Shown here: piece by piece, positions 12,101 to 23,081 of the stretch
Layout of the letters: every line of letters begins with the position of its first letter
Position numbering within the stretch: the stretch's first letter is position 1
From: Diprion similis
Taxonomy: Eukaryota > Arthropoda > Insecta > Hymenoptera > Diprionidae
Direction: 5' to 3'
Assembly (NCBI RefSeq): GCF_021155765.1
Contig: NC_060106.1
Coordinates: 17,572,031 to 17,636,030 of the forward strand
Length of the DNA: 64,000 nt
Made by a program: the position numbers and the translations under genes
Notes under the pieces: generated by a model
Database searches by the model: none
What the model was told of the DNA's origin: nothing
What the model saw: the letters and a program-made list of their open reading frames with translations, nothing else

Positions 12101-15100
12101 CCAGAGCTAATATACGTGTATATACACAGTTCGCCTCTTTTGCGTATGAACGTTTAAGACACGCGTACAGCATCATCGTTTCACATGATATGCTCTTCTG
12201 CGAAAAAAATCACGATCGTTACACGCGTTTTATCACAGGCACGGCAGCGTATTTTAATGATAAACAAAAACCAGGCCATATTGTAGAACATATGCACACG
12301 CATGGGTGGACTGGAATCCAGTGCACACATTACCCTGAAATTCAGATACGATAACATATGTTGTTCGTAGGATAAATCAGACAGTGATTTAAATAGGCGA
12401 GTGGAAAATATTTCCTATTTGTCGCAGATCACGTGTAATGAATTACAAATGCCTGCAAGTATAATAAAAAATAGAAACTAAAAAAAAAGAAACTCTTCCA
12501 AGATTTTGGTATTATTGTAAATATAACACTGCAATGGTAAATGGACGTTAGAAAATATTTTTGAACGGAATTGCGTAAGCGTATATGTATATAAGAAAAT
12601 AAGTTGAGAGTATTAATTTTCATCTTACGATTAGATAATTTCATGCAACTTTAATAATAACAACACATAGATAAACGATATAACGTAGAGTATCAAAAAG
12701 TTCGCCGGACGGAAAGTGCGCGTCGTATTTCTCAAATATTCCACTATCTCCGCCAAATATTCAAAGTCCATTTCTTATCGAGCCCGATTAAATTTTGCTT
12801 CGCTGCAGTTTCCAACAAACGCGCGATAGCGCAAAAATTATCGAATGCAGATCGGCATGTTATGTTCTCTATATCTTCAATCTCCGCCCCTTCGGATCAC
12901 GTATGAAAAATACCTACAATTTGCATCACGTGTGTGTTCTCAGGCAGGCCATTTGCTGATGTGACGAATGATCATAGGATCGTGTGTCACGTTCTCGATC
13001 ATACACATTTAATTCATTACACACGCATTACAGGTGTACCAACTCTCATGCAAGACGTATCAGCATCCCGTTTCCACCTGTTTGCACCTACGTATGTATA
13101 TAGACGCGGTTGTGCGAACAGGAAATCTGAGAATTTAAGGAAAAAGCGACGGGATGAAAAGATTTAGGTCTTATTAATGAAGAAACCGACGATTCAACGC
13201 ATGTTTCGTGTCAGCACTATTGTCGAGTTCTGAACAATTTAATACTCCGGAAGTGAACACTTAAGGGAGCACGTATGACTGAAGAGACAAACCCATTACC
13301 CCAACATGGTTGTTGTAACTCGATTGATCTGGTTTCTTGGGATATACAGGCGTGTGGGTTGCTCGTGTAATGTTATGTCGTATGCATAAAAGCGGGCTGA
13401 AAGGCCATCGAGGAAATAATGCTATTATACGTATGTGTGCTGGCACACTTTCTGGCCCAAAGCACTATGCATATTAGACTCGATGGCCTGCCTACATTAT
13501 GACTGATAAGTCAGCAGCAATGCACAAGCCCATAGAAGCTTGAGTAGAAGTTTCGAAGCGCGTATTGTGTATACCTGTATATACTTGTGGGCGGTAGACA
13601 GTGTTGCTTGACAGTGATAGAGTTACCTAAATTCGTCAGATACAGTGGCATTCAAACCAGTAAGGGTTGGAATATAAGCTCATGTCGAAATACATATATC
13701 AGGTATTCCACCCCAAACCGATCTACGTCTGACCCTAACCATCGACGATTTTTTTTCTTACAGTATGGTGAGAGAGTGCAAAAAACATTTTTCACCAAGA
13801 TATAGATTTTTTGACCATCTAGACCATTCTGAAAAAGAAAAAAGAAATCAGAGGGACAGAAGTGGGTCGGTTTGACGTGGAATGCCTCATATGCAGTCTG
13901 AATAAAACTGATCGAACAATCCCGGTGGGTAAAATTTACCTCTGAAACATGGAATAATGCGATAGATAAAAAATTGGAGGACTTGAGGATAAGGAATATT
14001 CCTGATGAACGATATAAATATGTTCCAAGATATGGATCCTCGGAAATGAGAACGCAGGCAAGCTGCCAGAGCCAGCTTTTTCCTTGACCTCTGGCTGATA
14101 CGCTACTCATTGAAAAACAAATAAGCCTATATAAATCAGGCATATATATACGAAAAGTTATTTAGATAAATATCTATGGTCTCGTTTAGACATTTGCATT
14201 CTGAAAAATGGCCACTTCGTTACACTAATGTATAATCTATACATTATTGTCCTTGCCGTAGACAGATGTTGAGCATATATATTCAGTCGAAGTTTTTTAA
14301 AATTCGTTGCAAAAACGCGCCGAGCACATTTGTTACATGTATATAGTGCTTAGGTTGAACGTGTCCTTCGAGCATCGACGTGCCGTTTCGATAATGAATT
14401 ATTGCATGAAAAAGTGGAAAAGTGGAGTGTATAGGTACTCTATTTTTTTTTACCATTTTGCAAACCAAATGTAGACCCTTTTTGGAAGTTTATAACGAGG
14501 TCTAGGAAATACAAAAATCTAGCAATCCCAGACGACTACTTCGAAGCATTATTTAAATCCACGTCAGTTCCTCAGCTATAACCACGGCCTTCAGACACGA
14601 CGCCTGAAAAATGTTTCTGCTGAAACTCGACACTGACGAATCGGAGGGTCAAGTGTGTCCCCGAAAATGTCTGGTACATATAAGGAGATCAAATGGATGA
14701 GAATATTGAAAGGGATTAGCAATGACGTGGCCGTGAGAATTTCCCGAGTCGCATGTAGCGAGGAAATTTGAAAAACTTTTTTCGAGAGTATATATAGTTT
14801 GCTGTCTGCAAAAGATTAAGATCCACGTTTATTTTTGCATCTGTACCTAAAAGTAACGGAGATCCGACGCATGGTGCGGGGGGGTGTATTTTTAGAACTT
14901 CCCAATTTCAATATGTAGGTATGTATGTACGTGGAAACGGAATGTCGAGAAACCTGCCACGTATCCGGCATTCGTGCGTAAGCTTTATCGCGGTTCTGTG
15001 AGTTTATTATCAACGGAGACTTTCGTATTCAAGGGATATTCCGTGAACGCGTAGGAACCAAGTTAGACGTCGAAGAACTCGTTTCAAATATCCTGCAGAC

Positions 15101-17200
15101 AAAGTATAATGCGAAATTGAAACAGAGTCTCATCCGTTTGCAAATGATTGAAATAGACTCAGCTGATCCTTTCGAATCGCGTGTATGTGCATACCTCAAT
15201 GGCCAGAAGTAGCTGCCAGAGGATCAAGATTTCATTTTATTTCAAATTCTAACGCTCTGACTGCGGGGCATTAATTTGCAATATATAGTTACATACCTAT
15301 ACTTTCTTGATACGCGGAAAGGCAAAATTAAAGCAAGTTATTACATCTAGAGATTCAGATGAGAAACCTATCATGTATGTGTGACGTGCATATGAGTGAG
15401 TGTCAACTTTCCTCCTACTCAGTGTAGAGTTGAAAACAGAATATGAAACATCTTTCGAACGCAGAAATATAATGATTGAAAGAAGACTTTCTCGCGATAT
15501 ACCATCTCTGGTAGATCTCGTGTAACCAGTTTTACCCATTCATCTTTCATTCACCTGTACAAATCGATAGCTCCACGACTACAGGATACACCGCTGCAAA
15601 GTTGTATAAAAAACACGCGAGTGCTTTGGTTTGAGGAAAAAGAAGAATAAAAAAAAAAGATTTTAATATTAAGTAGGATTGCTTGACATATGTTTAAAAA
15701 TAATTCAAGGTCGCGGGCAGTCTTGTCTTGATGTCATCTGTCGCAATGCAGTAATACCGGTTGATCGTTATGCCATAATACCTCGAAAGGATGATGCAGT
15801 ATGCAACTACTCCGGATTGCATGTATCAATGACTCGATTATTTCCTCCTTACTACTTGCTGCACGCTCTCATCGATCAAGGTCACAACATTCGCGTAACA
15901 ATTTCAATATACGATATCACAATTATACAACGTGGGCAAAGTACCGTATTGAAACGATTACTTACTATTTTATTTCCCGACCGTCGCGTCGGTGACGTCG
16001 AGCATCGTCGTGATAGCGGTATAAGCGTAACATTATACAGTGTATGAGAAGTCCGTACAGTCAGTCAGCTGGCCGCCGATCCGACTCAACAGAAATATAT
16101 GAAACAAAACGGCATGTGAATTTGCATACATCGATGCCGATGTACGCATTATCAGAGTTGCAGAGATAAAACCAAGGGGGTGTGCCTTCGACCCTGGATC
16201 AAACATTATAGGACATTTCCATGAAACAACGACGCTGAGTCATCGTTGGAAATATAAACTACGTCGTGTTTTGACAGGGGCCGTTGTATTCCGGGAAAAT
16301 AATTGTATGACGTCGACGGTTTGATAGAGACTCTCTTATCGCGATGTATGAGACGACTAATGACGATGAGCATGGGTGTGCATTTACATGGGTGTTGGTG
16401 CATCTACGCACGAAGCACTGTTTCGTGGAAACGTCAAATGAGCTGGCAATTATAGGTGGAGTATATTATATAAGACAACCCGCCTTGGATTCACCTGCAA
16501 TTTATGATATACTGTCCCTAATCCGTACAATGACGTCCAGGATATATGGTATTATGGACATTATTTAAAATGGAGTAACGATTACTGCAGGTATAATTGA
16601 CAAGGTATATTTCTCTGGAATTTCAGGTGGACATCTGCCCGATGAGCAAAACCACGAAGATAGTCTAGAAGCAAGGAGACGTAATTTTGTTGACGCTGAT
16701 TAACTATATAATATGGGTCGTTCAAAGAGTATTTTGAAACAATCTAGGTATTTTAAACTAATCGAGCTTAAACCGAGGATCATTATGAGTTCTCAAACTC
16801 TGTAATTGCTACTGCGTTATCACTAATTCGTTTCTACTGGCTATGCAAACAGAAAACATATAAACAGGTTGAATCATTGTAATAATAATATATGACGTGC
16901 GGCGAATTGCGTACAAACACGTAATCACAGGTATTTTCGCTATTCAACATTATTTGTCAGGCACGAGTTTACGAATTCATGATATCCTTGGTTTCAACTC
17001 GATTAGTTTAACACAACTACATAATATTATAGATTGTTTGAAAATACTCTTTTAACGACTTTTCATATCTATATATATATATATATATATATGTATACAT
17101 GTACGTATATGCAGGCATATCAGGTTATCGTACACGTGTAAATTTGATAGGTGGGATCACGCACGATGTGAGGGCACATGTCAGGTAAGAGGGAATTCAC
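9163..17200. other. Long intergenic stretch, no supportable gene
   Basis: Eight kilobases lack any frame with recognisable domains or convincing splice structure. The longest frame, 163 codons on the minus strand at 13652-14143, has random-looking composition. A TATA-like box (about 16022) with a nearby TCAGTC (about 16060) could be a weak promoter but has no gene behind it. A TA microsatellite lies at 17071-17092. The region may hold regulatory DNA for the gene starting near 17.78 kb or non-coding RNA; neither is shown by the sequence. Confidence 0.45.
17071..17092. repeat. TA dinucleotide microsatellite
   Basis: An uninterrupted (AT)n run lies upstream of the GC-richer promoter zone at 17.2-17.8 kb. 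It is a likely length polymorphism. Confidence 0.9.
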
Positions 17201-17747
17201 GTGGCACGATAAAGGTTGCAGGCGTCTCGACGCCCCCGCGCCGCGTCACGGCGTCGTAGCGGCGCGGGTATCGATTGTGACGTCACCGGCGGGGGCGTGG
17301 GCACAGACGGCGTAGACGCAAGGGTGAAAACGCGACGTCGCGACGCCCTGGACCGTCTAGTCGAGCGGTGGGCCCTTTACTTTAGCTCGTCGATTGTCGG
17401 ATCGTTTGGACGAAAAGCGGATGCGGTTTCTCCGTGCAGGGAAATCAAGCTTTTCCCGTCACTGCCCTGCCGTGCTCGTTGAGAAATCGGTTGGACGTTG
17501 AGAAACGGGAGGAAAAAGAGGGGAAAAAGAAGGGAGAAAATGCGACACAGAGTGAATAGCTGGACTTTGAATACAACAAGCAAGTAACCAGTGACGTGTA
17601 TCGGTATTAGTGTAGTCCGCGTATCCGCGGGGAAGGTAAATTGTTTATAGTGTGTGGGAAAGACCCGATTGGGGGGAGGGGGGACAAGTGAGGGAGTGAA
17701 GTGAAGTGAAGCGGGAGGGGCGGGAAGGCAAGGGAGGGAGAAGATCC

Positions 17748-17782
17748 TATATATTGTTCAGCGCGAGTTCCTTCACTTCAGT
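17748..17782 (+). promoter_or_regulatory. TATA + Initiator core promoter
   Basis: TATATAT at 17748-17754 is followed by TCAGT at 17778-17782, which matches the arthropod Initiator. The presumed +1 A is at 17780, 32 bp from the first T of the TATA box, which is textbook spacing. The preceding 500 bp (17216-17740) is unusually GC-rich with many CG steps for this window. The first exon would run 17780-17865 and end at a GTGAGT donor. Confidence 0.6.
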
Positions 17783-17861
17783 TCTGCTTGGACTTCGGAC
17801 GCGTGAACTTTACTAAGCCTTCAGGAAGCGAAAGTTTTCATTTGTTTGGTGCGCTCATTGT

Positions 17862-20800
17862 ATGGGTGAGTTTTATCTTTGTTTACTTGTAATATCATTA
17901 GTCTAATTATACGGAGGTCCTATATTTCCCTGTAAGCCAGACCCCCTCGCAGCGAAAATCTCCCGGATATTTATTCGTCTTTAATCCTCATAAACACGTT
18001 TCATGAACGGTTACAAGCCCACACTGACCCTGGGACGTAGGATTTTACCGTACATTTAATTCGCGGACGTGGATTATTTACAAACAAGAGAATTAAAAGG
18101 TGGCGTTTTTATGCCAGAGAAAGCGGCACGTCTTTGCGCTTTCTCTTTGTCTCGTTGGAAAGCTTTCAGAGCTAGATATTCGACGTAACTTAATACGTAA
18201 CACGCGTATCCTTGATTTGTAATACCCTTCTCGTAACGTGATGGTCAATACACATACATGTATATTATACAACAAAATTATAAACGGTCAAGGTTTTCAA
18301 GTTTCGGGATTTTCATATACGTACCTGCTAAAAAACTGCACACTGTTGTGCTGATAGGTCGAGTTTGCCGTTAGTCATCTTCTACACCGAGCATATATGT
18401 ATAATCTCTTGTTCTACTTTTGCTTTGGAAAGAAACGACCGGTCGACTCACAATCAGTCACAGTTGTTGACCTCGTGATCTCATCCCATGTATTTGCGTC
18501 ATACTGTATTTTTTTTTTTTTTTTTTTTTTTTTTCATCATATCAACATACGTCGATCTTATTGTAGTAAACAAAGTCTGGTGCAAATTTGCAAGCAGTAT
18601 TTCACAATGTAATTGATACACAGCCGTATCTGACTGCAGAGAAGCTTGAGTAATACATCCGTTTACTCGCTTTATCTTTTTTTATGTAGCTTTTTTCCTC
18701 CCATCACTTCCGTTCTCACCAACGCGTCATTGCGGGGGATCGTATCTAGGTAAATGAAAGGCCATTCATGGCACACGTGGCATAAAACATTCCGACGCCC
18801 CCGTATTGATTCACCACGCGTCACAAGACGCCATGTTGAACTAAGCACGAGGTGCGAGATGCGAAATGGGCCGAAGTAGAAGTGGCGGCCAACGTGACCA
18901 AAATGACAATTGAATTACCTCGAAAACAAAAGATTGTGCGCGCGCCATGATTCAAAAGTATTCTTCGTATTTAACCCCCCCCCCCCCCCCGCCGTCGCAT
19001 TTGACTTGTCTAAAATTTTCAACAAATCTAACGTTGATTTGATAAAATACTTCTTTCACTACATTTTTACTTGGGTAGTTATAATAAAACAAAGAAAAAT
19101 TGGGATAAATTTTAATATGAATTTTGTTTTTCTAGAGCGAGAGAAGATCGTAAAACACGGAGAGCGCCCTGTGGAGCCAATAAGCAGCTGCAGGGATGAG
19201 CGTGGCTACGTGCCGACCGTTGGCCGCTGGGGTAGCGAATGGCCAAGTTGACTCGAGACGGCAGAAACATGGTGCCAGCCGCGGGGGCAGGCACGTGGGC
19301 CCTGGATCAGGAGCCTGCCGTTACCCCTGCCGGTTTGGGCCAACGACGAGTCACCAGCCCTGACCTTTCCCACGGTCGAACAATATGAGGAACTAGCAGG
19401 CAGCGTTGAACTCGAAACGCAACGTCTGTTGCGTGAGCATCGCTATGACACCGTCGGCAACTTCCTTAGGTAAATAATTGCTCGAATGACAAGTAGGATT
19501 GTGTTCACTAAATTTTTCCAATCGCTTTAATAGTAAACTAATGTGGTATGAGTTTTTTAAAGTAACTTACTTTGAAAATTTTCTTACAGACTTTACGAAG
19601 AGTTCAAAGTGAGCGGAGAAACTTCGCTGGAACGCTTCTATCGCAAGTATCAGCCAGTGATAACCAACGAACACCATACATGCGTAGGTCTTGGCTTTGA
19701 GTTACTGCGACGTTTGTGCAGTCTTAATGAGAGATTTCCTGGCATAGCCAGTCGTCTGTACTTGGTATCCTGTGAAGAGGTAAGAAATACATAAGATTAA
19801 ATTTCAATATTTCAATGCGAGAATACCAGAAGGAAAACTTTGCACTATTATACTATGTTTTCTTAAGCATACACATTGAAATTGGCGATCAATTCTAATT
19901 TCCTGAAAATGTGAAATTTCTTAGTCCAGGGAGTCAGTGATCGGCTCAATATTATCATGAACTACATTCATTTATTGATAAATATCCCCTTGAGCAGCAA
20001 TCAATTAATCACTTGTTAAATCTTGCAGACAATCGGTGACATTGCTGGGTACGTCGGTGGCGCACCAGCTGCTGACAGTGGCGAGAAAGAACATGTCTTG
20101 GTCTGTCTGAAAATTGAGATAAACGGTCGTCGAGGAGTATTGCTTCTTGACCCTGGTTACCATGTTGCGCGTGTCGTCACCGTGATGGCAGATAAGCTGT
20201 ACCCGCACTCTGGATGGTTTACGCAATCTGAGGAACCAAACTGTAAAAAAGAGTACAATTACACCTTGTGTACTAAAGATTCTGACTACGTTGAATGGCA
20301 TGAAAGAGAAAACCGTCCAGGAGTTCAAGAGAGAACACAGGTTGCCCTTATCTACGTTGCAAGGCCATATTTAACCGCTATTGACGTTACTGAGCGACGA
20401 AACTTAGTCTACAACTTCAGGAGTCTACTTGCCAGGGACACCAAAGGTCATGTTACCGCCGGAATTTACTTTCCAGTCACAATCGAGATCAACAAGACAC
20501 ATTCGTTTACCATCTTTTATCAGACAAGCAATGGAAAAAAACGCCTGAAAATGCCGTTCAGTAAATTCGATGGCTCACCTAAGGTGATTATTAATTTGAA
20601 TTTATTGAGATTAAACTGTGGCACTATAATGTTTGATACAATACAGAACATGCGTCGACATGTATTAATATCAAAATTTTTTTAGCTTAACTAATGTCCG
20701 TAGCTGGACGGAAATATTTAATTGGTTGATTTGTAATTTGCACATGAGTATGTAACGAAATTAATTACTTTCTTTCAGACCTCCAAAGACATCGAGGAAT

Positions 20801-20958
20801 CAACAATTCTAATGGAATGTGCACGCCAGATGGGTCTAACGCATGAGAAACTGGAAGGTCTTCTAGCCAGTCTTGCCAAAGTTATGTGCGATACACAGTA
20901 TATTGCACAACTTTTAACCATCAATGCAAGAATCAATACCTTGGCTGAAGACAATTAA
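17862..20958 (+). CDS. Unrecognised protein with NAT-like thiol fold; 5' end unresolved
   Basis: Well supported exons: (5' boundary uncertain)-19469, 19590-19779, 20029-20583 and 20779-20958. The frame is continuous from LTFPTVEQYEEL to the terminal INTLAEDN and stop. HTCVGLGFELLRRL, then EHVLVCLKI, then GVLLLDPGYHV follow the order Cys, His, Asp of arylamine N-acetyltransferase/transglutaminase-like thiol enzymes (NAT: C..., TH..., VDVGFG). A catalytic role is inference only, since the family was not recognised. The proper frame contains no ATG from an in-frame TGA at 19249-19251 until exon 20029-20583. The first exon supplies ATG plus one G before GTGAGT (17862-17865). Joined in phase to an acceptor at 19135 it reads through the TGA. 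Acceptors at 19264 or 19357 would avoid the TGA and give METW... or MALTFPTVEQ. See the related finding. Confidence 0.6.
18509..18534. repeat. Poly-T run (26 nt)
   Basis: A homopolymer in the first intron of the NAT-like gene. Length in an assembly is unreliable. Confidence 0.9.
18975..18990. repeat. Poly-C run (16 nt)
   Basis: A C homopolymer within otherwise AT-rich intron sequence, about 145 bp upstream of the candidate acceptor at 19135. It could fold as an i-motif/G-quadruplex on the two strands; this is inference. Confidence 0.9.
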
Positions 20959-23081
20959 CAGAGGCCGCTCCACCCAAAGAGGTGTCAGCAACAAAACTTA
21001 AAAGATTATCATTTTTTCTGCCAGCTTTCCTCTTTTGTTCTTTTTTTATTATTTACTATTGTTTCTTTATACAAATTCTTTTAAACAATGACCACAAGCC
21101 AGTCAGAGACTGAGTGACTCTTATTTTTCTTTTATTAACACTTGTTATAATATTTGGGCTTTGCACTTTGGTTGGGTTATTATAATTTTCTTTATTGTAT
21201 TTTATTTCGTTAAATTTCATTGTTCAATGGAAATGTTAACTGTCATCGAATAATATTTATAACTATTTTCTGCACTCTTATAATTGGCCGTGATTTAGAT
21301 TTGCCAAACTAAAATCGAAATTCATCCTCCAAATGTGAACGGCTTAATTGATACTGACATTTTAGCAAATCAGGTGTACGATAAAATTTAATAAGCATGA
21401 CCAAAGAAACTGTTTACAACGAAACGATGCCACTTGACTGAAGTCGAATGATGTGAAATAAAACTAAATATAAAATGCAGTGCATTGAAAAAAGATATAA
21501 CAGATGATAACATTTTCGTTGAATTTATCGAAACTGACTAAATAGCATATCTACTTCTTTCGTATGTAATTCGTAGGCATAATATGATTGGAATAGTATT
21601 GTTATGATGGGATACAATATATATTTATTTTATACCACACTTTACAATTTTACTTTTATCAGTACACTATAAATTGTAACGACAGATTTCTCTGCTTGGT
21701 TCAGTTTCAAATAAATCATGGAATTAAAGCACTCTAACAAGTGAGATGTCATTATTTTGTCATTAAGATCCTGTCCCAAAATATATCCTTAAATTCCGTA
21801 CAACTGTAAACTGTCCTCTTATCGTCCTATGAATTCTAAGAAATCAATAATATTTATTATATTACAATCTACGGTATACCTCAATTATTTATTTGAATCA
21901 TCTAAACTACAGTTCCTCTATATTCATTTAAGCAGTTTTCGCACACGTGTTCATAATAACCGTGTTTGGCGTTCAGTTATAATTCGGATACAACTGTCGG
22001 ATTTAAATTGTAGCACACATAGTTGATTTACGGTGAGGTTTCGTCACAGGGCAATATTTTTGTATCGCAAATTTTTCTGCCCCGGATATCGGAGGCATCA
22101 TATTATAAAAAAAAAGAAACAATGGAGAAATAATGTCCATACGGAAAAAGAAGGTTGAAAAATGAAAACGATTGGTGGAATAAAATCTCTCCACGAGAAC
22201 GAGCAGCTTCGTTAGATTAAGGTCTATTAATATGAAAAAAAAAAAAAAAAATCATTGCTGCGATTTTTGAACTAAAACTACTCCGAAAACGGAAATGAAA
22301 ATTATTGCGCTTGTATCGCAATCAAATGTCCCACATCCACACAAATATATTTAATCTTACATAGAAAATTAACGAACTACCTTGTACTTTAGTAAAGATT
22401 CACTTCTACAACCTCGAACGCTTGAGTTTGGGCTGCGGCTCAAAAAATATTAGATGCTTGACGAGCAATAGCAGCACAACATTGTTGCGTCTGATAATAT
22501 CGCAGATGTGTAATTGTATATGTATATATACACATATATATATATGTGTATGTATAGGTATAAATACTACTTAACTCTGTTTTGCAAGCCTTGAATCCAT
22601 GATTATTTTAAATATAACATCTAGATCGTCGACATAAATGGGACAGTCTCATAGCTAATGATGGTACAGTGAAATCTCGGTACTTTATAACTAAGCTTCA
22701 TACCAAGGAAAATTTCCGTTTGTATTGTGAAATCAAACATGCCAAAATCGATGTATGATATATGTGTAAATATTAATATGTGATATTATAAGCTGAAACT
22801 CGACACATAATATATTTCACTAGTCTACACTTTAAAATGTAGTAAATTGTAAATCTGTAATAGTCTCTAATAGTAAATTGTAGTCTGAGAAGCTTAAATG
22901 TAATTAAAACTTAGCAGTATTCAAACGTTCGAAATAGAGATCTTTGTTCGAACCGATTGAGGGATCCTTAATTCATTTTGGTGTAGTGATAATAACTTTT
23001 AGTAGGAATGATAATGAATCATACCGAGATTTTACCATGAAAATGAAATGAGCTCTGGCATTTCGCCTGTCTAAGGTGTCT
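20959..23081. other. Convergent intergenic interval / 3' UTRs
   Basis: This lies between the stop of the NAT-like gene and the stop of Mlf, which face each other. AATAAA sites on the plus strand occur near 21459 and at 21710-21715. Short AT-rich frames have no protein character. A poly-A stretch (about 22224-22241) and TA/CA-type repeats around 22515-22560 are present. No gene is seen. Confidence 0.5.
21710..21715 (+). terminator. Polyadenylation signal of the NAT-like gene
   Basis: AATAAA about 750 bp after the stop. An alternative AATAAA lies near 21459. Choice between them needs transcript data. Confidence 0.4.

Noticed and set aside
13652-14143. 163-codon minus-strand ORF
   Set aside because: Composition looks random (Phe/Ser/Leu runs from AT-rich DNA), with no motif and no splice partner. 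One chance ORF of this size is not surprising in 64 kb.
15679-16047. 122-codon plus-strand ORF
   Set aside because: No recognisable motif, no good ATG context, no neighbouring exons; treated as chance.
17216-17482. 88-codon Arg/Gly-rich ORF in the GC-rich zone
   Set aside because: Upstream of the TATA/Inr; its open frame follows from high GC content rather than coding constraint.
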